The notes under the pieces were generated by a model that saw nothing but the letters and a program-made list of their open reading frames with translations, ran no database searches and was not told the DNA's origin. 64,000 nt of DNA, taken from Nitrobacter hamburgensis X14 (GTDB taxonomy: Bacteria; Pseudomonadota; Alphaproteobacteria; Rhizobiales; Xanthobacteraceae). The stretch lies in assembly GCF_000013885.1 (NCBI RefSeq), contig NC_007964.1, positions 3,644,001-3,708,000 of the forward strand, in the 5' to 3' direction. Position 1 is the first letter of the stretch, and every line of letters begins with the position of its first letter. Shown one piece after another: positions 24,891-34,463 of the stretch. The translations under genes and the position numbers were made by a program.

Positions 24891-26327
24891 TTACGCGGCC
24901 AGCGACCCGGAGCTGATTTCCTGCGCCACCTGATTGAGCAGCAGGGTGTAGCTGGCGATGTTGCGATAGCTGGTGATGCGGATATCGACCATCGGCGCCG
25001 GCGGCTCGAACTTGACGCCGAGCTTGACGATGCCCTGCGCCAGATCGTTGTCGGTGTTACTGTCGAGCAGCCAGACGTCATGACCGGGCAGAATCGCGCC
25101 TTCCAATTCCATGGTGCGCAGGAAGGCACGGCCGGCCTCGATCATGAACTTGAGGTTAGCCTTCGAGAACGGCCGGTCGACAAATTCGAGATAGGCCACC
25201 TCGAGCGCCTCGTTGATCGCGTCGGCGGTGCGCCGCACCGATACAAACTGCCAGAGCAGTTCGCTATCGCAGGTCCACACACCCCACAGCCGGAACCCGG
25301 TGTTGTCGATGTTGACGATGGTGTTGACGCGGTTTTCGTTGAGATAGTTCGACTGCGGCCCGTATTCGATCGGCCGGTTGGTGCCGACGATGCCGGCGAT
25401 CTCGGTATTCGAGCCCGCCCACCAGAAGCCCTGCTCCAGATCCATCTTGGCCTGGCGCGCGGCGAAGATCGGCGACGACGGCTGCGGCACGTTGAGCGCT
25501 TGGGCGGTGTCGAATTTCAACACCTTCGGGTCGCACACGAAGATACGGCCGGAGTTGATCAGGCCGCGATACTGCACCGCCGCCTGGTCGGTGGTATCCG
25601 GAGCATCGACATAGGCCATCGCCTTCAAGGTTTCGGCCACGCCCATCAGCTCGGCGACGACGGGGTTGATCACCGAGCCCTTGGCGGCGGTCGCGGTCGC
25701 ATCCGCGCCGTCGCCAGTGATGGTGACGGTGACGGCGCCGGTGTAGCCATAACCCGGCTTGGTCACGAGGATCGAGGTGATGATACCCGCCTCAACCACA
25801 GCCTTGGCCTCGGCGCCCGACCCGACGCCGCCAGTGCCCGCGATCGTGACCGTCGTGGTGTCGGCGACATAGCCGGCGCCGCCGACGGTGACCGCAACCG
25901 ACGCGATGCCATCGGCCGGACTGGTCTGGGTCAGGCCCGGCGCCAGCAACAGCTTCGGCTTGTAGAGGCCATCCGGCTTGGCGCGGCGGAAGGCATGGAC
26001 CCCGGTGAAGGCCACCTGATTGCCGACCGCGTTAGCCCATGACTCCGGCGTGGTCGCGCCCTCCTCGACCCGCACCAGGATGATCGGGCAACCGACCTGA
26101 TCGAAAATCGAGTCGATCGCCTCCATCAAGGTGCCGTCAGCCCCGAGTCCTTCGGCATCGGAAGGCCGCAACAGCTGGATCGGCTTGTTGAGCGGGAACT
26201 TGACCGCATCGGCATCTTCGGCGGTGCCGATCAGGCCGATGACGGCGGTCTGCGCGGTGCGCACCAGCACCGGGGTTTCGCCGGACTGGAAGACGCGCGC
26301 GCCGTGGTGAAAGGACACAGAAGCCAT
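24891..26327 (-). CDS. Tail sheath protein (gpFI) with Gly-rich insertion
   Basis: 478 residues. N-terminal HHGARVFQSGETPVLVRT and C-terminal ITSYRNIASYTLLLNQVAQE are standard for P2 FI sheath. An insertion around residues 145-220 carries two beta-type repeats (VTVGGAGYVADTTTVTIAGT and ILVTKPGYGYTGAVTVTITG). Such modules decorate the sheath exterior. The remaining length fits the family. Confidence 0.92.
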   Translation of the reverse strand: MASVSFHHGARVFQSGETPVLVRTAQTAVIGLIGTAEDADAVKFPLNKPIQLLRPSDAEGLGADGTLMEAIDSIFDQVGCPIILVRVEEGATTPESWANAVGNQVAFTGVHAFRRAKPDGLYKPKLLLAPGLTQTSPADGIASVAVTVGGAGYVADTTTVTIAGTGGVGSGAEAKAVVEAGIITSILVTKPGYGYTGAVTVTITGDGADATATAAKGSVINPVVAELMGVAETLKAMAYVDAPDTTDQAAVQYRGLINSGRIFVCDPKVLKFDTAQALNVPQPSSPIFAARQAKMDLEQGFWWAGSNTEIAGIVGTNRPIEYGPQSNYLNENRVNTIVNIDNTGFRLWGVWTCDSELLWQFVSVRRTADAINEALEVAYLEFVDRPFSKANLKFMIEAGRAFLRTMELEGAILPGHDVWLLDSNTDNDLAQGIVKLGVKFEPPAPMVDIRITSYRNIASYTLLLNQVAQEISSGSLAA

Positions 26328-26369
26328 ATCGGCTCTCCTTGGGTTGGGGACTGGATGTTGCGGAGATTT

Positions 26370-26858
26370 TTACGCGGCGAACGCTGCGTCGATTTCGGCG
26401 GTCGTGGTTATGGTGCCGGCGTCGATATCGGCCTTCACCACTGCATACGTTGTGAAGCAATCGTTGACGTGCGCTTGCACGGTGTCGCTGATCGCAACGA
26501 TGGCAGTGGCGTCGATCGGGTAGATTGAACCGTCGGCGCCGACCCATTGCGTGGACCAATCCGGGTCATAATTCGCAGCCAACCGTGCGCCGATGATCAT
26601 CTGCTTTGAGCGGTCATCGGTCGCTACCGGCACGCCGGCGATCTCGATGCCTCTCGTCTCTTTTCGCCAGCGCTGGTCAGCCGCATAGGCGACTAAATCG
26701 ATCTGCGGCGCTACATAGGCGTCAGGAACGCCGCCAGCAGCAAGCCATGCCTCGTATTCAGCGCGGTCGCGGTTGGCTGGATCGTTTGGTATTTGCGCGC
26801 CGTCTACGATACGGATAACAGCGTCGGTTGTGGTGAGTTGATATTTATGCACAATCAA
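26370..26858 (-). CDS. DUF4376-type tail fibre assembly-like protein
   Basis: 162 residues with the DUF4376 phrases YAADQRWRKETRGIEIAGVPV, DDRSKQMIIGAR and YPIDATAIVAISDTVQAHV. These small proteins follow fibre genes in many phages and are thought to act as fibre chaperones or caps. Start overlaps the end of the fibre gene. Confidence 0.7.
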   Translation of the reverse strand: MIVHKYQLTTTDAVIRIVDGAQIPNDPANRDRAEYEAWLAAGGVPDAYVAPQIDLVAYAADQRWRKETRGIEIAGVPVATDDRSKQMIIGARLAANYDPDWSTQWVGADGSIYPIDATAIVAISDTVQAHVNDCFTTYAVVKADIDAGTITTTAEIDAAFAA

Positions 26859-28561
26859 AGCTCCGCGTCTGCTGTGAGAATCGCGTTAATTGCATAAAAT
26901 TCACCGTCACTGTTAGCTTGCGCGCCGAATCTGGCACTCGTTGGCGTAACTTTTGCAGCGACGACGGCTGTGCAATTTGAGACCGTGCCAGCGCTGACAA
27001 GGGAAACAGTTGGACTGGCCCGCATCATAACCGGCCAGTACACCGGTGTTTCGGTCATGACCCCTGATCGACTATAGCCACGCACGCTTGCGTCCTGAAT
27101 GCAAAAATATCTCTGACAAAGCGCAACTTCTTGTTGAATATGACGAGGCGAAAACGGGTCAGCTTCGGCAGTTGCGTCGCCTTCTACAAGGGACACGCGA
27201 GCAATATCAAACGTCCCCGATTGCAGGCCTAAAGCGCCAGTTCGGCTATCAAAAGACGATCCCGCGTTAAACCAGAATGATACCTGCAACCAACTATTCT
27301 CATCCGTCCCGAGCGTTTTGCCTGAGATAGATGGAATGCTGACGGTTTGCGTAAACTTCTGCCAAGACGTGGTTAAGTTGACCTTTGTTCCTGCGGGATT
27401 GACATTGCTTGATGGTGCCCCGCCGGTTCCAAATCCTTGCTCTATCGAGAACGCTATACTCTTTGAGGCATCAGCCTTCGCATAAAATGTAAGAGTCGCG
27501 ACGCGGCCAGATAGAGTCCGAACATCTTCAATTCTTTGCTTTTTAACCACAGCACACGTGCTAGTAACACCGCTGGTTACGACTGTGCGGGAGAAGTATT
27601 TCGGGTTGCCCGGAACGTCCGTCTGGCCCAGCGTGAAATTTTGTTGGGAGTGCGACTGGGTTGACTCGAATACGTCGTTGAGCCACCTATCATCTGAGCC
27701 ATAACCCAACGAAGTTTGTGTGGTGCCTCGTTGCCACACATCAAAGTTACCGTTGATGATCTTGTTGCGGAAGCCGGAGAGGATACCGGCGTCAATGTTG
27801 GCGCGCGCCCGTCCTTTTTGGCTCGCCAATAACATCTGCGCTGCATCGATCCGCACAGCTTGACCGTCCAGGGTAGCCCTCAAGCCAGCCGCAGTAACAG
27901 CCCGATCGGTATCGATACCGGCGGCCGCCTCAGTGCCCGTCGCCAACTCAACAAGGCCCGTGCGATCTGTCGTTGCCGTCCTCGAAATCAGGGCCGCCGG
28001 CGTAATAACCTTCGCCGCATCCGATCCAGTATTTACTTCTGCGCCTGTCGCCAACTTCGCAACGCCAGCCGTCCCTTCGGCCGCGGCCGGGACGCCGCTC
28101 AACTTGTCGAATGGTAGCTTGCCGCTAGCATCTAAGCCAGCGTAACCGGCCGGCGCGTCTTTTTCAGACTTGCGCTGTATATCCGCAACAGCCGCCTCGA
28201 TATCGGAAAGCAACTGATTGATATCATCAAGCGTGCTTCGCGATTCAATCAACAGCGGCTCAATAACAGCGCCCAAGTCTTGATCCGCGAGCGCTTGGAT
28301 AACGGCATAAGCGGCGATGGAATCAACCCGCATCTGCTCGATCGTGGACAGCTTATCTTCGGCCTGCTGAACGACAGGCGCGATCTGCAACTCAATTACA
28401 GTCAGCCCGCGCGCAATAATCGCATCGCGGGTTGTCCTATCAAGCCCCAGGTTTTCCTCAAGCGGTGCCAGCCGACCTTCCATCGCGTCGATCAGGCCGT
28501 CCCAAAGCGTTTTGCTCCAGCCGTTAGCGACGCTGGATTTGAACCGGCTCAAACTGCTCAT
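26855..28561 (-). CDS. Tail fibre / receptor-binding protein
   Basis: 568 residues. N-terminal helical part, then fibre-type repeats (GVAKLATGAEVNTGSDAAKV, TGLVELATGTEAAAGIDTDR), then a C-terminal beta-rich part beginning NKIINGNFDVWQRGT with a lectin/carbohydrate-binding character. Base composition falls in the C-terminal half, as is usual for exchanged receptor-binding tips. Likely decides host range. Confidence 0.75.
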   Translation of the reverse strand: MSSLSRFKSSVANGWSKTLWDGLIDAMEGRLAPLEENLGLDRTTRDAIIARGLTVIELQIAPVVQQAEDKLSTIEQMRVDSIAAYAVIQALADQDLGAVIEPLLIESRSTLDDINQLLSDIEAAVADIQRKSEKDAPAGYAGLDASGKLPFDKLSGVPAAAEGTAGVAKLATGAEVNTGSDAAKVITPAALISRTATTDRTGLVELATGTEAAAGIDTDRAVTAAGLRATLDGQAVRIDAAQMLLASQKGRARANIDAGILSGFRNKIINGNFDVWQRGTTQTSLGYGSDDRWLNDVFESTQSHSQQNFTLGQTDVPGNPKYFSRTVVTSGVTSTCAVVKKQRIEDVRTLSGRVATLTFYAKADASKSIAFSIEQGFGTGGAPSSNVNPAGTKVNLTTSWQKFTQTVSIPSISGKTLGTDENSWLQVSFWFNAGSSFDSRTGALGLQSGTFDIARVSLVEGDATAEADPFSPRHIQQEVALCQRYFCIQDASVRGYSRSGVMTETPVYWPVMMRASPTVSLVSAGTVSNCTAVVAAKVTPTSARFGAQANSDGEFYAINAILTADAEL

Positions 28562-28738
28562 TTAGACGGCCTCGTAACTCGCAACGGCGACAGGATCATC
28601 GGCCTGCAATTTCTTCAACAGGTCGCCTCGCAGCCGGGTGTTCGGTCCCGGATTGACCACGGATCGACCCACCCGGATCGACTTGGTTAACGCGACCTTG
28701 TAGGCCGCCTCATCCTTGATCGTGATCTGCTTTGCCAT
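28562..28738 (-). CDS. Small hypothetical tail-region protein (58 aa)
   Basis: ATG 28738 with a GGAGA site; sequence MAKQITIKDEAAYKVALTKS...DLLKKLQADDPVAVASYE. Lies between two fibre genes, adjacent to the next start. No family recognised; probably structural or an adaptor. Confidence 0.6.
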   Translation of the reverse strand: MAKQITIKDEAAYKVALTKSIRVGRSVVNPGPNTRLRGDLLKKLQADDPVAVASYEAV

Positions 28739-28796
28739 AATATTCTCCAACGGGTAACGCCCGCGCATAGCGGACGAGCGCACAACGCGCGGGGGA

Positions 28797-31094
28797 TTAG
28801 AGTGCCGGGAAGGAAACGTCGGTCGCCGACGACACAAGGAAAATGGACAGTGCCGATGAAGTTAAGAACGACGTCTTGCGCTTCCACGTCGTAGTCGGCG
28901 TCAGCCCGGTCCAGACGAAGGTACGACGCACCGAGCCGTCTGGCAGCAATTCATCGGAAACCGATGTTGCCGCGACTTCCGTGGCATAATCGACGCCTAC
29001 CAACAGGGTGCAGGACAGGTCGTGATTGGCTTCAATGTAGTGCTCCAGCACCAGGATCGCGTGGACCTCATCGACGTTGGCCGGCGCGGTGCGGGCCTCG
29101 GTGATGTGGACGCCGTTGGTGCGCGGCCGCGATACCGTGACGTGGCTTTCATTGAGCTTGATCGCCGGCATCAGGTCCGTGGTGCCATTCAGCACCATCC
29201 GCGCATTCAGTGCCGCCGGCAGCCCAAACAGCGGCGAGTTGCCGCTCGCCACTTCTGCCAGTGCCACCCATGCAGAGCCGATCTGCACCTCATAGGTGAT
29301 GCTGGTGCCCATCGGCACAACCTGCTTCGTCAGCAGATCGATGTCTGTGATGCCGCCCGACAGGTTCCAGTTATTGAGGTTGACCACCATGCGCGAGGTG
29401 ATGAAGTCGGCGACCAGCACCTCAAAGCAGGCGTCTAGCGCAATGTTGCCCTGCGACCAGACTCCATCGGTCGAAACAAAGAACGAGCCTTGCGCGTACT
29501 TGTTGCCTTCGACCATCGCCAGCCAGTGATTGCCCGCCGTGATAACGAACCAGCCGTAACGCTTGCCGCCCTCAAGATATGTTGGCTCGATCAAGAACGT
29601 CGTCAGATCCGGCCAGACTTTCAGGTTGGCGTGGGCAATAGTCGTGGCGGCGAGGCACTTCTGATAGTTCGGCTCGCCGTTTTCGAACAGTTCGCACAAG
29701 GCAAGGCGGATATCGCCGCCGCCGGCGTCGATGCGCGAGAAGCCGAGGTTTACTGCCGTGACCCAGCCGGATCTCGGCATCATGAACGTGTTGCCGCCGA
29801 CTTGCCCGGTGTAAGAAGCGGCAACTACCGATGCATCCCAGTAGGGCTCCTGATATGTGTCGATGAAGATCTGGCGAAGGCGCTTGATCGAATGGTTCGG
29901 AGCGCCACTCGGATGCTGCTCCGCGAACTCGACGCTGTAGCCAACGCCATCCTTGTAGAATACGCCTTCGACGCTGTCGTAGCGCCCGGTCTGCCACCAT
30001 TGAGCGTTTGTGCAGACCAAAAATGCGTTGCCGTAACGGATGCGCGTCTTGCTGATCGTTTTGAGGGTGTAATTGATTGTCTGCGATCCGCCATTCGACA
30101 GCGCAACCTCACTGTCGCGGCCAACAACCGACAAAAGCGCCTTGCTATCATACTTCGGCAGCACCACGCCGGCGGGCGAAGTCTGGATCAGCGTATCGCC
30201 CGGCGTCAGCAGCGATAGCGCCTTGGTGTCGGTATTGTCCGCCGCGAACCGAATGCCTTCCTCGACGTTGGCGACGTAGTTGATGTGATCGGTGTCGCTG
30301 TCCGTGAGGTCAAGGAAGTAATCGGTCTTCGAGTAGGAATAGCCTTCCGCCATGCCGGTCTTCTCATTGAGCCGCGCAAGCTGCTCCATGACGTAGCCGA
30401 ACATATTGCGGTCCAGCTTCTGGCTGCCGGACGCGAGCAACTTCGATACATCCGTCTTCAAGCCCTCGATCGCCGGCTCTGCCGTCTTGCGCCACTCCTC
30501 AACCAGCACCAGACGGCCGTCGACAACCCGCAGCGAATTGATGCGGTTGGTGATCGATTGCTCAACCAGCACGACTTCGGTCGAGGACAGCGTCACCCAG
30601 GCGACAACGGTGTTGGCGAGATCGACAACCGGCTTGACCGGCGACGGCGCCTGATCGCCGATCTGGATGTTCACCGAGGCGTGGCGCCACGTAATCGTTG
30701 CGGTGCCCTGTGGGTCCATCACCGGCGGATAAACTGAACCATCGACAACGAAGTCGCGCGGCTGCGTCGAATCATCAACGGTCTGTGCCTGCAACAGTAC
30801 GGCAATGATGCGGCGGTTGCCACTGGTCGGCATATGTGGCAGCAGATCCAGCACAGCCGCGCCGGTATCGTCACCGAACAGCTTGCCGTCCTTGTAGAGT
30901 AGCCATGGGCTTGCGGCCGTCACCTGCGTCGTTCCGGTCTTCGTCACATCGGCGCCGAAGTAGCAGGAAGAGACGCCGCCATTGATCGCGCTTGCGATCA
31001 GCGCATCTTGCGCCGCGCGCGGCAGCTTCGCCAGATTGTCGAAGTCACCCAGCGTAACCGTTTGGTTATCCGAAATGCGCGCGATCTTGGTCAT
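28797..31094 (-). CDS. Large phage tail/fibre structural protein
   Basis: 765 residues. N-terminal part MTKIARISDNQTVTLGDFDN...NGGVSSCYFGADVTKTG is a fibre-attachment-like domain, followed by mixed beta domains with no catalytic motif I can name. It immediately follows gpI with ATGA overlap, in the position of the tail fibre gpH of P2. I assign a structural role from position. Confidence 0.65.
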   Translation of the reverse strand: MTKIARISDNQTVTLGDFDNLAKLPRAAQDALIASAINGGVSSCYFGADVTKTGTTQVTAASPWLLYKDGKLFGDDTGAAVLDLLPHMPTSGNRRIIAVLLQAQTVDDSTQPRDFVVDGSVYPPVMDPQGTATITWRHASVNIQIGDQAPSPVKPVVDLANTVVAWVTLSSTEVVLVEQSITNRINSLRVVDGRLVLVEEWRKTAEPAIEGLKTDVSKLLASGSQKLDRNMFGYVMEQLARLNEKTGMAEGYSYSKTDYFLDLTDSDTDHINYVANVEEGIRFAADNTDTKALSLLTPGDTLIQTSPAGVVLPKYDSKALLSVVGRDSEVALSNGGSQTINYTLKTISKTRIRYGNAFLVCTNAQWWQTGRYDSVEGVFYKDGVGYSVEFAEQHPSGAPNHSIKRLRQIFIDTYQEPYWDASVVAASYTGQVGGNTFMMPRSGWVTAVNLGFSRIDAGGGDIRLALCELFENGEPNYQKCLAATTIAHANLKVWPDLTTFLIEPTYLEGGKRYGWFVITAGNHWLAMVEGNKYAQGSFFVSTDGVWSQGNIALDACFEVLVADFITSRMVVNLNNWNLSGGITDIDLLTKQVVPMGTSITYEVQIGSAWVALAEVASGNSPLFGLPAALNARMVLNGTTDLMPAIKLNESHVTVSRPRTNGVHITEARTAPANVDEVHAILVLEHYIEANHDLSCTLLVGVDYATEVAATSVSDELLPDGSVRRTFVWTGLTPTTTWKRKTSFLTSSALSIFLVSSATDVSFPAL

Positions 31095-32359
31095 AGTGTG
31101 CTCCGGTTAATTGGAACCATGCCGCCCCATTCGACGGGATGATCGAAAGAGAGATCGGCCACGGTACGGGGCCGGTAAGTTGCGGTCGTGAATTTCACGG
31201 TGTCGCGCACCGACCGCGAACGGTAGATCGCAGCGCCGACGCGATCGATGCGATCAGATGCCCGGCCCGCCGTCATATGGCCGACGCCCCACATTCCAGC
31301 GACCGCCGGCCTCCCGGTGGCGCGAAACCGCGCATTGATGCGCAACAGCGCATTGAACGGCAGAAGTAATGGCATCATGCGGCCGACGATCGGGCCGATC
31401 GCGCGGTGAGTGTCGCTACCCGCGCGCGCCTCGTCCATCAATCGCCAACTGTCGTAGATGAAACGCGACGCCTGCGAGGAATAAGCCACCATCCTGCCAA
31501 CCGCGGCGCGATATCGGACGGCAACCGTCGCTTCCCGCATGCGCGCCGGATGCCGCTGATAGATCCGCTGGGGCGCCATATCGAGCGGCGCGACGCCTTC
31601 GAAGCCGGCAGGAATTACAGCGCCGCCAATGTTACCTGCGGCATTGATCACGATCAGCCGGCCACGGCCTTTCGCGGTCGCCGCCATCAAGCCGACTGCC
31701 GCGCGCCCGACCGAAGCATCATAACTGCGGCCGGTCGCCGTGATGGCAAAGGTCGTCGTCGGAACAGCGATATCGCCGCCGTCGATCTGGATCTGATCCA
31801 ACGATCGCAGCGTGGTCTCGACGCCGTCGTCGACCAGCACGGCGCGACGACCATAATAAAGGTGTGCCAGATCGGGCAGCGCCGCCATGCGGCCAGCGAT
31901 CGTCAGAGTCGTCTTGCCCTGCCCTGTCGCCATGTAGCCCGCCCGCCGGCCGCGAATTGCGAACGGATAGAGCCGGATTTCGGCGAAGCGCTCGCGCCAC
32001 GCGGTCAACAGCGAGGCGTCTTGCTGCCGTGCGATCACGCCACGCGGCGGGATGAAGCTTTCGATGATCTCGGCGTCGACGAAGCTGAGATACTTCGCCA
32101 TGCCGGGCCGAGTGCCTTTGAGGCCCTTCATGCCGTAAATCTCGGCGGTGATCCGGCGCATCTTCCATTCCGGCCAGTCGTCGTACCAGAGATCGACACC
32201 GCGGCCCCAGGCGAGGAAGGGTAGATGCGAAAGCGAACACTGAAACGGGTCGCGCATGCGCCGCAGTGCATCCACGTCGGTCGCACCGACCAGGTGCAGC
32301 AGCCGTTCCGTCTCGCGCTCATAATCCGGGCGCAGCGATGGCAGGATCGACGGAATCAT
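31091..32359 (-). CDS. Baseplate/tail protein I (gpI), C-terminally extended
   Basis: 422 residues, longer than P2 gpI (about 176). The first 180 residues match gpI (LPFLAWGRGVDLWYDDWPEW, GMKGLKGTRPGMAKYL). The rest holds an Arg/Ala-rich beta region with repeated TTLTIAGRM/TTTFAITATGR-like blocks, perhaps a fibre-docking extension. Overlaps gpJ and the next gene by ATGA. Confidence 0.82.
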   Translation of the reverse strand: MIPSILPSLRPDYERETERLLHLVGATDVDALRRMRDPFQCSLSHLPFLAWGRGVDLWYDDWPEWKMRRITAEIYGMKGLKGTRPGMAKYLSFVDAEIIESFIPPRGVIARQQDASLLTAWRERFAEIRLYPFAIRGRRAGYMATGQGKTTLTIAGRMAALPDLAHLYYGRRAVLVDDGVETTLRSLDQIQIDGGDIAVPTTTFAITATGRSYDASVGRAAVGLMAATAKGRGRLIVINAAGNIGGAVIPAGFEGVAPLDMAPQRIYQRHPARMREATVAVRYRAAVGRMVAYSSQASRFIYDSWRLMDEARAGSDTHRAIGPIVGRMMPLLLPFNALLRINARFRATGRPAVAGMWGVGHMTAGRASDRIDRVGAAIYRSRSVRDTVKFTTATYRPRTVADLSFDHPVEWGGMVPINRSTL

Positions 32360-33267
32360 GTCGCGACAGCCACGGTGATGCCGTCGACGTAAACCGCGCC
32401 GAACGGACCCGGATCGACATCAGCCGCCGGCGAAACGACCTGCATGGTCTCGACCGCGTTACCCTCGCGGGCCGCACCGATGATGCCGTCGACGCGCAAC
32501 ACCATGCCGAGCGCGTTGCGGCTGCCGGCATAGGCGGCGATATTCGAAAGCGCCTTGGCGCGGACCGTCTCGCGATCCGGCCCATATGGCACCGTGATCA
32601 GCACGCTGATCGGTTGCGCAATGATCGAGGCTGATCGCGTATAAAGCGAATCGGTCAGCGGTCGGGTTTTCAACGGCGACAGCGCCGCATGCACCTTGCT
32701 GACAATCTGGCCCGAAACCGCGCCATTGCCGTCCCGGGACAGCAGCACCAGATCCACGCGATTGTCGTCGCCCTTGATGGCCAATGCCTCCTTGATCGAA
32801 GGATCGGCTGACATTGCAAAGAACCGATAGGCATCCTCTGGGCCGGCGGCCGCATAACCCTCGGTTGCCAACCATCGTCGTCGGCGATAGTCGGCGTCTG
32901 ACTCCATCACAGCCGGCGCATCGTCCGTCGCTGGTGTCACGACCAGGCGCGGCAGGTCGAAGTCGGCGGCGAAGCTGTCGAGATCGCCGCCGGACGTCGT
33001 CGCCAACATCAGCGCCTTTGCAGCGTCATTCACGCGCGCCAGCGTCAGCATGTAGATATAGGCCGCGCTTTCCAGCACGATCTTGGCCGGGTCCGTTTCC
33101 AGCATCTGCTGATCGTAGGACGGCAGTTCCGGATGCAGCGCCCGCACCGCTTCCCACCGCGTCTTGAACTCGGCGATAATGTCGGCCAGCAGCGCTTCAT
33201 AATCGAGCGGCTGCAATACCGGCGGCAGCGGTAGATCAGCCAGATTGATTGACGGCAGGCCGCGCAT
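32356..33267 (-). CDS. Baseplate wedge protein J (gpJ)
   Basis: 303 residues from ATG 33267. Characteristic LPSINLADLPLPPVLQPLDY start and LARVNDAAKALMLATTSGGDLDSFA, then AGSRNALGMVLRVDGIIGAA. Start overlaps the gpW stop. Confidence 0.92.
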   Translation of the reverse strand: MRGLPSINLADLPLPPVLQPLDYEALLADIIAEFKTRWEAVRALHPELPSYDQQMLETDPAKIVLESAAYIYMLTLARVNDAAKALMLATTSGGDLDSFAADFDLPRLVVTPATDDAPAVMESDADYRRRRWLATEGYAAAGPEDAYRFFAMSADPSIKEALAIKGDDNRVDLVLLSRDGNGAVSGQIVSKVHAALSPLKTRPLTDSLYTRSASIIAQPISVLITVPYGPDRETVRAKALSNIAAYAGSRNALGMVLRVDGIIGAAREGNAVETMQVVSPAADVDPGPFGAVYVDGITVAVAT

Positions 33268-33647
33268 CAGGCAGTTCCTCGAATCGGGATGATGACGCGC
33301 GCGTTCGCCGCGTCCGGCGTGAAGTCGCCGAGATGGCCGCGCGGAAAATAGGTGCCGGTGAACTCGAGCGACAAACCGCCGCCGGCATCTGCCGCCAGCA
33401 CTCGGCACCCGGTCACCGCATAACGCGGCTCCCATCGCGCAATAGCGATTACCGCAGCCGCATAGATCGCGAGAATGACACGATCGGTCATCGGCCGGTC
33501 GATTAAGTCGAACAGCTCGGAGCCGAAGTCGCGACGCATCACGCGCGAGCCAATTGGCGTCGTCAGAATGACGCCGATCGACTGCCGCACGTGGTCGAAG
33601 TCGCGCAGCAGCTTGCCGGTGACGCGGTCGATGCCGGTTGAGGACAA
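33267..33647 (-). CDS. Baseplate protein W (gpW/gp25)
   Basis: 126 residues, start TTG 33647 favoured because protein-like sequence begins SSTGIDRVTGKLLRDFDHVR; then ILTTPIGSRVMRRDFGSEL of the GPW/gp25 family. A longer upstream open frame is low complexity and rejected. Confidence 0.85.
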   Translation of the reverse strand: MSSTGIDRVTGKLLRDFDHVRQSIGVILTTPIGSRVMRRDFGSELFDLIDRPMTDRVILAIYAAAVIAIARWEPRYAVTGCRVLAADAGGGLSLEFTGTYFPRGHLGDFTPDAANARVIIPIRGTA

Positions 33648-33648
33648 A

Positions 33649-33825
33649 TCAGACGGCCTTCTTGACGGATGGCTTGTCGGCCGCCTTCTCCGGCGGCCGA
33701 GCGAGCTGGTCGCCATAGGGCGGCAGGAACGGCTTGGCGACGCGGTCGGCCATCTCGACCTCACGCGACCCGGCCTCGTGCCACGTGCCAGCGTAGAAGC
33801 CAGAAACCTTGACGATAACCTTCAT
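33649..33825 (-). CDS. Small baseplate-region protein (58 aa)
   Basis: MKVIVKVSGFYAGTWHEAGS...KAADKPSVKKAV with an AAGGAAAA site. A similar short protein occurs between V and W in alphaproteobacterial P2-like phages. Role unknown. Confidence 0.6.
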   Translation of the reverse strand: MKVIVKVSGFYAGTWHEAGSREVEMADRVAKPFLPPYGDQLARPPEKAADKPSVKKAV

Positions 33826-33836
33826 GTCGTTTTCCT

Positions 33837-34364
33837 TCAGTTTGGATCGGGATCGGCGCCGACGACAGGCTCGTGAGACACGATCACCCCGTTTCCGTCG
33901 GCCACGACCCACGAGTCGCCTTTGCGAATCTTCGCGGCCTTGTCGGAGGCAACGAACCGGGCATCCTTGAATTTGCCGCGGACGAACGTATCGCCCATTT
34001 CAAAACGGGCATCGCCCCTGACGATGACCAGCTCCGGACCGTCATGCGGGCGCGGGTTTTTGTCGGACGGCGTCGACATCTCGATGATGCCGTCCGTCAG
34101 GTCCCCGCTTTCCGAGACGACATCGACCTGCTCGCCCACGGTCGGCGGAATGTGTGTTTTGATGCCTCCGGCGGCGATCTCCTGCCAGGGCACCCATGGC
34201 GAAAGATACGGCTTCGGCTTTTCCGAGAATTTGACCCGTGCCAGGCCCTTGGCGTGATCGACTTCGGTAACGACCCCGGTGCGACGCCGGTTCCGATTGC
34301 GTCGCTCGAGATCCGCGATCCGCCGCCCCAGCTCGACGACGTGATCAACGATGCTGCTGGACAC
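33837..34364 (-). CDS. Baseplate spike protein V (gpV)
   Basis: 175 residues with the OB-fold start (RRTGVVTEVDHAKGLARVKF) and the domain TPSDKNPRPHDGPELVIV. Forms the membrane-piercing spike of the contractile tail. A final HxH iron-binding motif is not evident. Confidence 0.88.
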   Translation of the reverse strand: MSSSIVDHVVELGRRIADLERRNRNRRRTGVVTEVDHAKGLARVKFSEKPKPYLSPWVPWQEIAAGGIKTHIPPTVGEQVDVVSESGDLTDGIIEMSTPSDKNPRPHDGPELVIVRGDARFEMGDTFVRGKFKDARFVASDKAAKIRKGDSWVVADGNGVIVSHEPVVGADPDPN

Positions 34365-34367
34365 GGT

Positions 34368-34463
34368 TCAGCCCTCGATCGAGACCGACGCGATATTGGG
34401 CTCCGTCGCCTCAGCCGCGGGCACCGCGCTATCGAACAGCGCCCGCACCTCTTCCAGCGTCAT
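34368..34463 (-). CDS. Micro-ORF between gpV and upstream gene (31 aa)
   Basis: ATG 34463 overlaps the TGA of the upstream gene (ATGA); 31 residues MTLEEVRALFDSAVPAAEAT...; stop is 4 bases before gpV. The ATGA coupling supports translation. Function unknown. Confidence 0.45.
   Translation of the reverse strand: MTLEEVRALFDSAVPAAEATEPNIASVSIEG

Noticed and set aside
24870..26042. 390-residue plus-strand frame opposite the tail sheath gene
   Set aside because: Antisense frame with no signal of its own; the sheath gene is certain.
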